NCBI GenBank assembly: GCA_022770525.1
Contig: JALEHN010000066.1
Coordinates: 48,614-112,613 of the forward strand
Length of the DNA stretch: 64,000 bases
Direction: 5' to 3'
Origin: Clostridiales bacterium
GTDB taxonomy: Bacteria > Bacillota > Clostridia > Lachnospirales > Lachnospiraceae
Below the pieces are notes generated by a model. That model searched no databases, had not been told where the DNA came from, and worked only from the letters and a program-made list of their open reading frames with translations. Numbering within the stretch: the stretch's first letter is position 1; each line of letters starts with the position of its first letter. The position numbers and the translations under genes were made by a program. Positions 26,306 to 35,683 of this stretch are shown here, in pieces.

Positions 26306-27331
26306 TTAAGCAAACAGCTTCGAAATATCATTAAACAGTATAAATACCATCAAAACCATCAGCAGCGCAAAACCGATAAAGTTGACAAAACCTTCCCGGT
26401 TTCTGTTGATTGGCTTTCCTCTGACAGCTTCAATAATCAAAAACAGCAGCCTGCCGCCATCAAGGGCCGGAATCGGCAAAAGATTCATCACACCCAGATT
26501 TGCACTGAGTACGATGACAAGATTCACCATTGTCAGCACAACAGACATCACACCGTAATCTTTTGCTTCATCATAAGTATCATCGATCACAGTGACCATA
26601 CCTACAGGTCCGGCAACATCATCCTTGCCAAGCTGTCCCGTCACAAGCATGCCCAGACTTTTTACGACAAGCTTAATATTGTAAGAAACCTCATAAGCAC
26701 TATACTGAAACAGCTGCCCGATATTTGGCTTTACCGCCTGCGCGCCGATGCCGATGCGCTGTGTACCGTCTTCATCGGTAAATGTATGAACTGTCACTGT
26801 ATTTTTCTGTCCGTCTCTTTGATAAGTCACTTCATAGCTATCCGACGGTTCCAGCATCATATGCATGCGGATTTCCGAAAACATATGCACTTTTTTACCG
26901 TCAATGGCTGTAATCACATCGCCGGCCAAAAGACCTGCCTTAGCCGCCGGCGAATTTTCTTCCACCATATAGAGCTGACCCGTTGTAATACCTGTATGCC
27001 ACAACAGAAATAACGCAAAAACGAAAGCCAGTATAAAGTTAAAAACCGGTCCCGCCAGAACAACAGACATTCTTGCCCAGACGGATTTTGTATTGAAGGC
27101 TCCTTCTTCATCGTTATCCTCATCTTCACCGGCCATCATACATGCACCGCCAAAAGGCAGCAGACGGATCACATACTCTGTCTCACCTTTTTTAAATCCG
27201 CACAGCTTTGGTCCCATGCCGATGGCAAACTCATTGACCCGGATTCCGTTTTTCTTGGCCAGCAGAAAATGTCCCAGTTCATGAAAAATAACAATCAGGC
27301 CAAAAATAAGTACCGCAATAATAATACCCAA
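26306..27331 (-). CDS. rseP: RIP metalloprotease, site-2 protease family
   Basis: This intramembrane zinc protease cleaves membrane-bound anti-sigma factors or signal-peptide remnants. With a TTG start at 27331 (341 aa) the active-site motif HELGH is at 17-21, a PDZ domain spans about 110-190 (GLLAGDVITAIDG), and the second metal site motif NLLPIPALDGG lies near 290. The TTG is preferred because the dxr stop is one base away and AGGTGG inside the dxr end forms the ribosome site. An in-frame ATG at 27358 would overlap dxr by 26 bases. It belongs to the polC-pyrH block. Confidence 0.92.
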   Translation of the reverse strand: MGIIIAVLIFGLIVIFHELGHFLLAKKNGIRVNEFAIGMGPKLCGFKKGETEYVIRLLPFGGACMMAGEDEDNDEEGAFNTKSVWARMSVVLAGPVFNFILAFVFALFLLWHTGITTGQLYMVEENSPAAKAGLLAGDVITAIDGKKVHMFSEIRMHMMLEPSDSYEVTYQRDGQKNTVTVHTFTDEDGTQRIGIGAQAVKPNIGQLFQYSAYEVSYNIKLVVKSLGMLVTGQLGKDDVAGPVGMVTVIDDTYDEAKDYGVMSVVLTMVNLVIVLSANLGVMNLLPIPALDGGRLLFLIIEAVRGKPINRNREGFVNFIGFALLMVLMVFILFNDISKLFA

Positions 27332-27332
27332 T

Positions 27333-28475
27333 CTACCACCTGCTTTCAATGAAGTCATAGGTTGCAGCCTCTGTGTTTAAGATATCCTCAACTGACGGCT
27401 CAGGTATCACCTGATGCATCTGCATAGAAAACTCAATGATATTTGCAATATCAGGAAAACCTATTTTTCTGTCAAGAAACATGGCAACCGCCCGCTCATT
27501 GGCCGCATTAAACACTGTCGGCATCGAGCCGCCTGCCTTTGCCGCTTTATAAGCAAGCCCCAGTCCCTTAAAGGTCACAGGATCCGGCGCTTCAAAGGTC
27601 ATCGTTCCCAATTCAAATAAATCAAGAGGCTCTGTATTCAAAGGACGCCTTTCCGGATAGAAAAGTGCATACTGTATCGGCAGACGCATATCCGGTGTAC
27701 CAAGCTGCGCTATAATCCCCCGGTCCGCAAATTCAACTGCTGAATGTATCACGCTCTGGGGATGGACAACGACCTGAATCTGATCAAGATCCACATCAAA
27801 AAGCCACTTTGCTTCAATGACTTCAAGACCTTTGTTGACCATCGTTGCCGAATCGACCGTAATCTTTCGTCCCATGACCCAATTCGGATGCTTTAAGGCA
27901 TCTTCAACCGTCACTTTTGCCAGATCTTTGGCAGATCTGCCGCGGAACGGTCCGCCTGAAGCCGTTAATAGAATACGCTTCAGTGATTTTTTATCCTGTC
28001 CGTTTAATGACTGAAAAATTGCCGAATGCTCACTGTCCACCGGCAGAATCTTTACATTATATGCCTTTGCCATCGACATTATAATATGTCCGGCTGTGAC
28101 AAGGGTTTCTTTGTTGGCCAGCGCAATATCCTTGCCTGCTCTGATCGCCGCAATCGTCGGCAGGATACCGATCATACCGACGACCGCTGTCACCGTCATA
28201 TCGGCTGATTCAATCGATGCCGCTTCAAGCATACCTTCCATGCCATAGCTGATGCGTACAGCCATATCCTTTAGCCGCAGCTTTAACTCTTTTGCTTTAT
28301 ATTCATCCCACAGTGCAGCCATCTCCGGTTTAAACTCCCGGATCTGCTTTTCCAAAAGGTCGATATTTGATCCTGCTGTCAGAGCCGCAACCGTCACATC
28401 ATCATTGCTGCGCACAACATCAAGTGTCTGTGTACCGATAGAACCTGTGGAACCAAGAATACTGATTCTTCTCAT
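27333..28475 (-). CDS. dxr: 1-deoxy-D-xylulose-5-phosphate reductoisomerase
   Basis: The committed step of the MEP isoprenoid pathway: DXP to MEP with NADPH and a divalent metal. The 380-residue protein starts with the Rossmann motif GSTGSIG (8-14). It contains the metal-binding PVDSEHSA, the substrate loop TASGGPFRG and NPQ-like VVHPQSVIHS motifs in the expected order. It is one base from the rseP start and is followed by it in a coupled arrangement. Confidence 0.97.
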   Translation of the reverse strand: MRRISILGSTGSIGTQTLDVVRSNDDVTVAALTAGSNIDLLEKQIREFKPEMAALWDEYKAKELKLRLKDMAVRISYGMEGMLEAASIESADMTVTAVVGMIGILPTIAAIRAGKDIALANKETLVTAGHIIMSMAKAYNVKILPVDSEHSAIFQSLNGQDKKSLKRILLTASGGPFRGRSAKDLAKVTVEDALKHPNWVMGRKITVDSATMVNKGLEVIEAKWLFDVDLDQIQVVVHPQSVIHSAVEFADRGIIAQLGTPDMRLPIQYALFYPERRPLNTEPLDLFELGTMTFEAPDPVTFKGLGLAYKAAKAGGSMPTVFNAANERAVAMFLDRKIGFPDIANIIEFSMQMHQVIPEPSVEDILNTEAATYDFIESRW

Positions 28476-28544
28476 ATATAACTCCTCCGTTTAACCTTGT
28501 ATCATCCGCTTTAAATAACCTAATGTTTCGGTATTTAACGCGGG

Positions 28545-29342
28545 TTATACCAGCCAGTATAATGCAATAAAATAAACAACCGGTGCTGTAAATAAAATAC
28601 TGTCAAAACGATCCATCACACCGCCGTGACCAGGAATCAGTTTTCCATAATCTTTAATACCAAAATCTCTTTTTACGGCAGATGCCGTCAGATCTCCCAC
28701 AACTGAAAACATACCGGCTGCACCGCACATCAGCGCATAAAGGCCGATGGAAACATGTCCGTATGTCATTGATAAAAACCATCCGTACAGCGCGCCAAGC
28801 AGTGCGGCACCAATAACACCGCCGATAAATCCTTCCACACTTTTTTTAGGGCTTAACTTTGGCGACATTTTATGCTTTCCAATGAGCATACCGACGCAGT
28901 AAGCACATGTATCATTGCCCCAGGCACTGATAAATACAAGAGGTATTAATAACAGTCCGTCTTCCATACGCCGTATCTGGAACATAAACATCATCAGCAC
29001 CGGTACATATAAAACGCCAAAAACAGCGTAAGCAATCTGTGATGCTTTGTATTTCGGAAATGAAAAAACATACACACACATAAGCAATAGAAAACCTGCG
29101 CTTAAAGCGAGCATTGCCCACTGTTCAAAAGCAAACCATGCACAGATGATATAAATCAGCGCCGCAGCATATCCGGCATACCCGATGATTTCTTTCTCTA
29201 TCTTATGTACTTTGTAAATCTCATACAGTCCGATCATTGCAAGTACTGCTGATAGGAAAAACATCACCGTACTTCCGGCAAAAAATGCGCCGATAATCAC
29301 AGCAAGCAATACAATACCGCTTGCCAACCGTGTCCAAAACAT
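28545..29342 (-). CDS. cdsA: Phosphatidate cytidylyltransferase
   Basis: This membrane enzyme makes CDP-diacylglycerol from phosphatidate and CTP. The 265-residue protein has about seven or eight transmembrane segments and the C-terminal CDP-DAG synthase signature SAVKRDFGIKDYG followed by PGHGGVMDRFD (about 215-245). It lies 11 bases after uppS and 69 bases before dxr within the conserved block. Confidence 0.95.
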   Translation of the reverse strand: MFWTRLASGIVLLAVIIGAFFAGSTVMFFLSAVLAMIGLYEIYKVHKIEKEIIGYAGYAAALIYIICAWFAFEQWAMLALSAGFLLLMCVYVFSFPKYKASQIAYAVFGVLYVPVLMMFMFQIRRMEDGLLLIPLVFISAWGNDTCAYCVGMLIGKHKMSPKLSPKKSVEGFIGGVIGAALLGALYGWFLSMTYGHVSIGLYALMCGAAGMFSVVGDLTASAVKRDFGIKDYGKLIPGHGGVMDRFDSILFTAPVVYFIALYWLV

Positions 29343-29353
29343 ATTGATTCCTC

Positions 29354-30082
29354 CTATTTTACGCCGCCAAACCGCCGGTCTCTGTCATTATAAATCTCAA
29401 TCGCTTTTAAAAGCTCAGCTTCATCAAAATCAGGCCATAACACATCGGTAAAATAAAATTCCGAATAAGCCAGCTGCCAGAGCAAAAAATTGGACAAACG
29501 TTCTTCACCGCTTGTTCGGATCATAAGATCCGGGTCAGGAATTCCCGCCGTATCAAGGTAACTTTCAAAACATTTTTCATCAACAGCATCACTGCCAAGC
29601 CTGCCCGCTTCGATATCTGCCGCCATTTTTTTCATTGCCCGGACCATCTCGTCCCTGCTGCCGTAATTTAATGCAATATTAAAATTAAGACCGGTATTTT
29701 TCGTCGAAACTATCTCCAGTTCTTCAATCGCCGCCTGAATATCCTCAGACAGACCTGTTTTATCCCCGAGGACACGGACACGCATATTGTTTTTCGTCGT
29801 CTGCTTAATACAGTCTTTCAGATAATCGCGAAGCAGCTTCATCAGTGTGTCTACTTCACTCTGCGGCCTTTTCCAGTTTTCCGTAGAAAAAGCATAAACT
29901 GTCAGATACTTAATGCCCATATTCCAGGCTGTTCTGCATATTTTTTCAACATTCTTGCTGCCCTGTGCATGCCCGTAATTTCTGGGCATAAAACGCTTTT
30001 TTGCCCATCGGCCGTTGCCGTCAAGTATAATTGCCACATGCTGCGGTATATTTAAAACCTTTCCGTTGATTTCTCTTTCCAT
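29354..30082 (-). CDS. uppS: Isoprenyl transferase (undecaprenyl diphosphate synthase)
   Basis: This enzyme condenses isopentenyl diphosphate units to the C55 carrier needed for cell-wall synthesis. The 242-residue protein has the diagnostic ILDGNGRWAK, with catalytic Asp21, and near the C-terminus LMIRTSGEERLSNFLLWQ (about 187-204), split by the usual SGE-R-SNFL pattern. It follows frr with a hairpin-bearing gap and precedes cdsA by 11 bases. Confidence 0.96.
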   Translation of the reverse strand: MEREINGKVLNIPQHVAIILDGNGRWAKKRFMPRNYGHAQGSKNVEKICRTAWNMGIKYLTVYAFSTENWKRPQSEVDTLMKLLRDYLKDCIKQTTKNNMRVRVLGDKTGLSEDIQAAIEELEIVSTKNTGLNFNIALNYGSRDEMVRAMKKMAADIEAGRLGSDAVDEKCFESYLDTAGIPDPDLMIRTSGEERLSNFLLWQLAYSEFYFTDVLWPDFDEAELLKAIEIYNDRDRRFGGVK

Positions 30083-30153
30083 AAAATCAAAAAACCTCCA
30101 GCTTTTTCATTGATTTGTATGACTGTGATAACTGTGATATAAATCAGAACCGA

Positions 30154-30182
30154 AGCCGGGATTAAAAACCCCGCCTCCGGCT
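30154..30182 (-). terminator. Possible weak terminator or attenuator between frr and uppS
   Basis: AGCCGG (30154-30159) pairs with CCGGCT (30177-30182), with an inner GGG/CCC pairing. There is no clear T-tract beyond it. Since uppS and later genes still need expression, it may only reduce read-through. Confidence 0.4.
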
Positions 30183-30195
30183 GTTATTGATGAGA

Positions 30196-30750
30196 TTACA
30201 CTGTAAGAAGCTCTTTGCTCTTTACTTCAATTGCTTTGTCAACCTTTGTAATGTACTGGTCTGTCAGCTTTTGAATCTGCGTCTCAATATCGCTGTATTC
30301 ATCTTCAGAAATCTCTTTTGCTTTATTCATCTTTTTGAAAACATCATTGGCATCGCGGCGGATATTTCTGATAGCCACCTTTGCGCTTTCACCTTTTTTC
30401 TTAACATCTTTAACAAGCTCTTTACGTCTTTCCTCTGTCAGTTCAGGGAAAACAAGACGGATTGCCTTACCGTCGTTGCTCGGTGTAATTCCAAGATCCG
30501 AAGCAAGAATTGCCTTCTCAATGGCTTTGATCAGCTTTGACTCCCATGGCTGAATCAGGATCATACGTGCTTCAGGCACAGAAATATTGCCAACCTGCTG
30601 AATCGGTGTCGGCATGCCGTAATAATCCACAGTAATCTTGTCAAGAAGATGTGGATTTGCACGTCCCGCACGAATTGATGCATATTCCCTTTCAAGACTT
30701 TCCAGTGATTTTGTCATTTTTGTCTCATAAACTTTTACTCTCTCATCCAT
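30196..30750 (-). CDS. frr: Ribosome recycling factor
   Basis: RRF splits the post-termination ribosome together with EF-G. ATG 30750 has GGAGG 8 bases upstream and gives 184 aa, the usual size; the open frame to 30768 is not needed. The characteristic IRAGRANP (about 24-31) and the closing segment with DVKKKGESAKVAIRNIRRD (about 119-137) are present. It sits 43 bases after pyrH. Confidence 0.97.
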   Translation of the reverse strand: MDERVKVYETKMTKSLESLEREYASIRAGRANPHLLDKITVDYYGMPTPIQQVGNISVPEARMILIQPWESKLIKAIEKAILASDLGITPSNDGKAIRLVFPELTEERRKELVKDVKKKGESAKVAIRNIRRDANDVFKKMNKAKEISEDEYSDIETQIQKLTDQYITKVDKAIEVKSKELLTV

Positions 30751-30793
30751 GATGAACTCCTCCTGCATACATTCGGTTTATATTCTTTTTTAT

Positions 30794-31504
30794 TTATTCC
30801 GCATAAACATATGTGCCGTCAAAATCGCTGCTCAGCGCTTTGACAATGCTGTTTTCACCAATCAAGCCAAAGACGAGCATCGGCATCTTATTTTCATAGC
30901 ACATAATCGTCGCTGTGAGATCCACAACCTGAAGCTTTTTATCCAAAACTTCCCCGATGCTGATACGGTCATACTTTTTAGCATCAGGATTGACCTTCGG
31001 GTCACTGTCGTAAACACCGTCAATCGCCTTTGCCAGCATAATGGCATCAGCTTCAATCTCTATCGCCCGAAGTGTTGTACCTGTATCTGTGGAAAAATAA
31101 GGATGTCCTGTCCCACCTGCGAAAAATACAACTTTTCCGGCATTTAACGCTTCAAGTGCGCTGTCTTTTGAAAAAAGCTTTGTAAATGCACCGACTGTAA
31201 ACGGCGTAAATACTTCTGTTTTCATCCCCAGTGTCCTAAAGATTTCAGATACATAGACACAATTCATAATCGTGCCCAGCATACCGATCTGATCGGATTT
31301 TGTACGCTCAATAATCTTGCTGCTATTGCGTCCTCTCCAGAAATTACCGCCGCCGATAACGATGGCTACCTGGCGTCCGTCATCAACAAGCTGCTTTACC
31401 TGCGCTGCCACATCAAGACATGTGGCTTCATCAAAACCGAAGCCTTTGCCTCCTGCTAAAGCTTCGCCGCTTAATTTTAATAATATTCTTTTGAATTCTT
31501 TCAT
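30794..31504 (-). CDS. pyrH: UMP kinase
   Basis: This hexameric kinase phosphorylates UMP to UDP. The start at 31504 gives 236 aa; AGAGGTG lies just upstream (a GTG at 31513 is in frame but falls inside that ribosome site). Motifs: LLKLSGEAL at the start, VIGGGNFWRGR near 50, and the acidic substrate/ATP blocks DTGTTLRAIE and AKAIDGVYDSDP (about 140-170). It opens the block pyrH-frr-uppS-cdsA-dxr-rseP-ispG-polC. Confidence 0.96.
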   Translation of the reverse strand: MKEFKRILLKLSGEALAGGKGFGFDEATCLDVAAQVKQLVDDGRQVAIVIGGGNFWRGRNSSKIIERTKSDQIGMLGTIMNCVYVSEIFRTLGMKTEVFTPFTVGAFTKLFSKDSALEALNAGKVVFFAGGTGHPYFSTDTGTTLRAIEIEADAIMLAKAIDGVYDSDPKVNPDAKKYDRISIGEVLDKKLQVVDLTATIMCYENKMPMLVFGLIGENSIVKALSSDFDGTYVYAE

Positions 31505-31528
31505 CTTACACACCTCTATGACTAGAGT

Positions 31529-31557
31529 ACCATAAATTGAACCTTTTTTCCACTCAA
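31529..31557 (-). promoter_or_regulatory. Candidate promoter of the pyrH-polC block
   Basis: Reading leftward: TTGAGT (31557-31552), 17 bp, TATGGT (31534-31529), 25 bases before pyrH. The -35 overlaps the last codons of the rhomboid gene. Confidence 0.5.
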
Positions 31558-32189
31558 TTTTGCTTTTTTCTATATAAAATCATTGTCAGTGTCAAACCGA
31601 AAATCAAACCGCCGATATGGGCAACATTATCGGTCTTAGTGCTCTGAAGGCCCAGATAGATACTCATCGCCGCAAATAAAAGCACCCTCTGAAGATTCAG
31701 ATCCTCGTACCGGCCTCTGTGATAGATTAATACGTAAATCAATCCGCCCACAACCGCAAAAATCGCGCCGCTGGCTCCGGCTGAAACAACATTATCGCCT
31801 TTGTAATACTCAATAAGCACAGAAATGACATTGGCCAGCATCCCTCCGCCAAGATAAACAACCAGATATTTAACCTTACCCATCGCTCTTTCGAGATTAT
31901 CTCCAAGAAACCCGAGAACAACCATATTATTCAGCAAATGTCTGAAGCCAAAATGCAGAAACATACATGTAAAAAGCCGCCAGTACTGATGACCTTCAAG
32001 AACATAATCTGCATAGGACGCCCCGTGCTTCAGCATAAAATAGGCATTATCTGTATCGCCAAGCACCTCAAGCACTATAAACACAATCACATTAATAACA
32101 ATAATGATCGTATTCATCAATGAAATACGCCGCACAGGGCTGTAATATTGTCCCTGATTTTCGTTATATTCATCGTTGCTCCGGCCCAT
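31554..32189 (-). CDS. Rhomboid family intramembrane serine protease
   Basis: This protease cleaves transmembrane substrates within the membrane. With ATG 32189 (AGAGGTG upstream) the protein has 211 residues and six hydrophobic segments. Seen: the catalytic serine motif GASGA (Ser140) and the catalytic His in AHIGG (His191), plus HFGFRHLLNNM (about 79-89), which is typical of the second segment. An in-frame ATG at 32213 is possible. Substrates unknown. It is followed by pyrH. Confidence 0.92.
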   Translation of the reverse strand: MGRSNDEYNENQGQYYSPVRRISLMNTIIIVINVIVFIVLEVLGDTDNAYFMLKHGASYADYVLEGHQYWRLFTCMFLHFGFRHLLNNMVVLGFLGDNLERAMGKVKYLVVYLGGGMLANVISVLIEYYKGDNVVSAGASGAIFAVVGGLIYVLIYHRGRYEDLNLQRVLLFAAMSIYLGLQSTKTDNVAHIGGLIFGLTLTMILYRKKQN

Positions 32190-32234
32190 ATTCATCACCT
32201 CTTTCGGATCCATTGATACGAATTCTACTAATCA

Positions 32235-32858
32235 TCAATTTTTAAGGAAATCAAACACATGACCTTCCGATGTCTTTAAAAAATGCATCATCTGATAAGC
32301 ACACATGATGGCCACCTTTTCTTCTTTTAAAATTCTTGCCACTTCTTTCCTGTCCGCAAGGACGATTTCAATATCCTCTGTTTCTTCCTGCCCCGCTTTT
32401 GACGGCTTACCGTTTGCATAACCGTACACAGTGCCGCAGGATTCATCTGTCATACCGATCGTTGTAAAAAACGGTTTTGTATACATATCATCCGCAGGAA
32501 CCGGTTCAAAATCCAGACCGGTTTCTTCTTTCAGTTCTCTGGCACCGGCTGTTTTAAAATCTTCCCCTTCATCGACAAGTCCTGCCGGAAATTCATAAAT
32601 ATAATCATCAATCGGACACCGATACTGTCGTATAAGAACAACTTTTTCTTCGTGGGCTTCACTTTCTTTATAAACTGCAAAAATGATCACACCATCTGCT
32701 TTATTCTGACGGGTTTTAATTTTTAAATCTTCAACTTTTTCCGCTCTCGAAGATACATAATACGTACTGTGTTTACCGGTATCACTGACCATATCCAGAG
32801 AATATAAATTTAAAAAACGGTTGTCCGTCATTTTCGTCACATCATTAACATGTCTCAT
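32235..32858 (-). CDS. NUDIX hydrolase (ADP-ribose pyrophosphatase-like)
   Basis: This enzyme hydrolyses a nucleoside diphosphate linked to another moiety, probably ADP-ribose. The start at 32858 has GGGAGG upstream and gives 207 aa. The Nudix box runs from Gly93 to Leu115 (GLVDEGED...RELKEETGL). The preceding IRQYRCP and EFPAG blocks are those of ADP-ribose pyrophosphatases, although the RQYR variant here does not fix the substrate. It ends 45 bases before the rhomboid gene. Confidence 0.9.
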   Translation of the reverse strand: MRHVNDVTKMTDNRFLNLYSLDMVSDTGKHSTYYVSSRAEKVEDLKIKTRQNKADGVIIFAVYKESEAHEEKVVLIRQYRCPIDDYIYEFPAGLVDEGEDFKTAGARELKEETGLDFEPVPADDMYTKPFFTTIGMTDESCGTVYGYANGKPSKAGQEETEDIEIVLADRKEVARILKEEKVAIMCAYQMMHFLKTSEGHVFDFLKN

Positions 32859-32951
32859 CCCAACGCCTCCCTGCATCATTTCTATAACAGTTTACCATTG
32901 ATGAATGCATATTACAAGTAAAAGGTTGCAGGTTTCATACTCCTGTATCAT

Positions 32952-32987
32952 AATAAAACAGGCTGTGACTTTTCTAATCACAGCCTG
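32952..32987 (-). terminator. Terminator after the amidase gene
   Basis: Perfect 10-bp arms (32959-32968 and 32978-32987) with a 9-base loop. Reading leftward it is followed by TTTTATTAT. Confidence 0.75.
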
Positions 32988-33015
32988 CCATGCACGGCAC
33001 TATTGACGATTTAAC

Positions 33016-33055
33016 GCCCTGAGTATATCAACCAAAGTTTTTTTTCACTCAGGGC
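33016..33055. terminator. Second hairpin downstream of the amidase gene
   Basis: GCCCTGAGT (33016-33024) pairs with ACTCAGGGC (33047-33055) over a 22-base T-rich loop. It lies 17 bases after the amidase stop. TTTT follows on the plus side, so it may also block opposite-strand reading. Confidence 0.45.
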
Positions 33056-33072
33056 TTTTAAGTGCCAAACCT

Positions 33073-33651
33073 TTATTCCATTGAAAGATAAGCCAATATC
33101 CCGTTATAGATGCCTTCGGCAAATGCATACTGTTCATCCACAAGCAGTTCCATATCATCATAATTTGTCAGGTAAGCCAGCTCCACAAGCACAGCAGGCA
33201 TTTTCGTTCTCCTTAGCACATATAATGACGGATTGACACGGACACCATTATCCTTTGTTCCTACCCGCTCAACGATATTGATCAGTATCTGCTGTGCCAT
33301 ATCGTAAGCCTGTGTATATGCCTTGTACACATAGCATTCTGTTCCGTTAATATTAGGATTAACATTGGCATTACAGTGAATACTGATAAAATAATCCGCA
33401 GGCCAGCTGTTGGCAGCCGAAACTCTCGCAGAAAGACTTGTGGCATTACTTGTTCCCAGTACCTCCTCCGGAGAATTTCTGGACAGCCGCACTTCAAAAC
33501 CGCCATGAGCTGTGAGCATTTCTCCAAGATATACGCCGACATTGTATGTTACATCCTGCTCCCGCACGCCATATCCTTCTGCACCTGTATTGGGTCCTGT
33601 CGGATTGTGCCCCTGATCAATGAATATTTTTATCGCCACACCATCACCCAT
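33073..33651 (-). CDS. N-acetylmuramoyl-L-alanine amidase (Amidase_3, CwlD-like)
   Basis: This zinc amidase cuts the bond between muramic acid and the peptide in peptidoglycan. In 192 residues the metal ligands are seen as DQGHN (His15), the REQD Glu31 and SIHCN (His92), with the catalytic Glu in LVELAYL (about 163). No signal peptide or cell-wall-binding domain is visible, so export is not explained by the sequence. The ribosome site is weak. CwlD-type enzymes act on spore cortex, but a sporulation role here is only inferred. Confidence 0.88.
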   Translation of the reverse strand: MGDGVAIKIFIDQGHNPTGPNTGAEGYGVREQDVTYNVGVYLGEMLTAHGGFEVRLSRNSPEEVLGTSNATSLSARVSAANSWPADYFISIHCNANVNPNINGTECYVYKAYTQAYDMAQQILINIVERVGTKDNGVRVNPSLYVLRRTKMPAVLVELAYLTNYDDMELLVDEQYAFAEGIYNGILAYLSME

Positions 33652-33682
33652 TTTTTTCTATATCACTATATAATATATGCAA

Positions 33683-33723
33683 AAACAGCGGCTTTTGTAC
33701 ATGAAAATACAAAACCGCTGTTT
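33683..33723 (-). terminator. Terminator of the PHP-domain gene
   Basis: Arms AAACAGCGG (33683-33691) and CCGCTGTTT (33715-33723), extended by TTTTGTA/TACAAAA inside. Reading leftward it is followed by T residues. The hairpin starts 5 bases after the stop. Confidence 0.8.
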
Positions 33724-33727
33724 ATCA

Positions 33728-34567
33728 TCATCCATTCACTTTCTGCTCTTCGCTATTCTTAATTTCAATATAGCCGCCTTTACGAAGTCTTCTAAGCTCT
33801 TTCTTCCGTTTCGTGACTTTTGTCCAGCCGGCAAATTTATTGTAAAAATAAAATCCCTGTACTAAAAGCTGATACGGTCTTCCCATTTTTTCCTTTGTCG
33901 TTTTATGATATAACGTACCGCCGCACTGGATGTAATCCACAGACTTCACATACTCAATCAGTGCTGTCTCACTGTCGATATCATCAGGAAGCTCTGTATA
34001 AGCCGTACCGATACAGTCAATTTTGTGGGCATCACTGCCGCCGAATCCCGGCTTATTGTATTTTGCCGCCAGTAAAGCCGCTCTGCCATTGACCTCCATA
34101 CTTTCGCAGGCATTAAATATTTCCACAAAATCAAACTCTTTCATCAGGCTGTCCAGCTGTGCTTTTCGAAATCCCATACGCATACGGGTTTCAACAAAGC
34201 TGACATAGCGCACCCCGAAAGGATGGGCAGGGCCGACAATACCTCCGTATCTATGAACGATATGAATCAGCACACGCACCGGAAGTCCCCGGATTTCAAG
34301 AATTTTTAACTTCACACCGTTTGGCATGATCACAAGCATATGACCACAGTCAATCGTATCATATTCAATCCCTTTAAGCACAACAAAGCCTTCATGTTTT
34401 TTATTTTTAAGCGCATCCCGCCACTGTCTGTAGCCGTCATAAGAATTATGGTCTGAGACAAGCATACCGCCATAACCTTTGGACTTCAAACGCTGAATAT
34501 AATCATCAATTTCCACTTTGCCATCTAAAGAGCCTTCTTTTGTGTGGCAGTGCATATCAAACTTCAT
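33728..34567 (-). CDS. PHP-domain metal-dependent phosphoesterase
   Basis: This is a 279-residue PHP-family protein, probably a phosphatase or nuclease acting on small phosphoesters. Metal-binding motifs run in order: FDMHCHT (His6, His8), SDHNSYDG (about 39-46), GPAHPFG (about 116-122), and GSDAHK (about 186-191). It starts right after the YkvI-like gene and ends with a strong terminator. The physiological substrate is not apparent. Confidence 0.87.
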   Translation of the reverse strand: MKFDMHCHTKEGSLDGKVEIDDYIQRLKSKGYGGMLVSDHNSYDGYRQWRDALKNKKHEGFVVLKGIEYDTIDCGHMLVIMPNGVKLKILEIRGLPVRVLIHIVHRYGGIVGPAHPFGVRYVSFVETRMRMGFRKAQLDSLMKEFDFVEIFNACESMEVNGRAALLAAKYNKPGFGGSDAHKIDCIGTAYTELPDDIDSETALIEYVKSVDYIQCGGTLYHKTTKEKMGRPYQLLVQGFYFYNKFAGWTKVTKRKKELRRLRKGGYIEIKNSEEQKVNG

Positions 34568-34598
34568 AATTCATTACTCCTTTGCGGTCTATTTTCAG

Positions 34599-35657
34599 CT
34601 ATTTTTTCTTTTCTCTGCGGATATGCAAATAATGTTCCAATATACATGGCAGTGAAAAGAAACCAAGATAACCAAATACCGGAAAAACTGTACTGACAAG
34701 GTTTTTAAATCCAAACATACTGCCGCCAAGTGCCAATGCCGACAAAACAATCAAAAGCGGTGTCCCTTTTAACGGGCCGATATTTCGCACGCGGGCCGTA
34801 ATCGCATAAAGACTTGAAAGCGCTCCGCCAAACATTCCGCCAAGAAGCAGAATCGTATAAATCATACCCATCACCGATCCGACCATACGCGCAAACTCAA
34901 GCATCGGCATTTCAGCCGTCTCTATCATCGGTCTATGGAATGTGATCGGCAGCAAAACACCTGCAAAAATAACCGTTAACACAAGCGTCCCCATAATCAT
35001 CCCTTTACGAATGACCGTTTCATTTTTTGTCTGTTCTGAAAGCGGCACAAGAATAGAAATTGCCGCCATAAGGTTGTATGCCACGTAAGAAATCACAGCA
35101 AAAACCCAGTTGCCAAGAAGCGGATTGCTTCCTGAAAATGCGGTAAAAGCCACTGACCCGGCACCGTTTTTTGCAAACACCACAATACTGATGATTAGCG
35201 CTGCCACTGCAAGAAGCGGCACAAGCAGTTCAAAAGACGCCAAAAGACCCTGTGCCCCCAAAATAGCAACCAGAATCACAAGAACAGTCATCACTGTATT
35301 GGCAAGCCAGGCCGGTATACCAAATAAATTCTGCACAAGACTTCCTGCCCCGGCAACCATAATGACCATGACACCAAACAGATAAAAAACGACAATAGCA
35401 CCAAACACAGTTCTTAGCCTGCTTCCTTCTTTTCTGACGATAACTTTATCAAAATCCGTCATTTTCTTTCGCTTTGCAATAATCATACATAAATATCCGA
35501 AAACGCCGAACGATATAATCGTCAAAACCATACCGATCAGACCGTAACCGCCGAAATTTCCAAAAAACTGCAAAAGCTCCTGCCCCGATACAAAACCTGC
35601 ACCGAGAAAGCTCCCTGTAAACGCAACTGCAATCTGCCATGCTGATACTCTCTTCAT
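34599..35657 (-). CDS. YkvI family membrane protein (APC-superfamily-like transporter)
   Basis: This is a 352-residue integral membrane protein with about ten transmembrane segments. The N-terminal FLGAGFVSGQELLQFF (about 17-32) is the hallmark of YkvI proteins and resembles the unwound first helix of LeuT-fold transporters. It is 31 bases upstream of the PHP gene and likely co-transcribed with it. Substrate unknown. Confidence 0.85.
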   Translation of the reverse strand: MKRVSAWQIAVAFTGSFLGAGFVSGQELLQFFGNFGGYGLIGMVLTIISFGVFGYLCMIIAKRKKMTDFDKVIVRKEGSRLRTVFGAIVVFYLFGVMVIMVAGAGSLVQNLFGIPAWLANTVMTVLVILVAILGAQGLLASFELLVPLLAVAALIISIVVFAKNGAGSVAFTAFSGSNPLLGNWVFAVISYVAYNLMAAISILVPLSEQTKNETVIRKGMIMGTLVLTVIFAGVLLPITFHRPMIETAEMPMLEFARMVGSVMGMIYTILLLGGMFGGALSSLYAITARVRNIGPLKGTPLLIVLSALALGGSMFGFKNLVSTVFPVFGYLGFFSLPCILEHYLHIRREKKK

Positions 35658-35683
35658 AACCCTTCTCCTTTAGCACATAAGCA

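Noticed and set aside
32878..33060. Small RNA gene suggested by two adjacent hairpins
   Set aside because: Both hairpins are explained as terminators after the amidase gene; no separate promoter was seen.
33073..33651. Phage endolysin reading of the amidase
   Set aside because: No holin, tail or other phage gene is near; the domain fits the ordinary Amidase_3/CwlD family.
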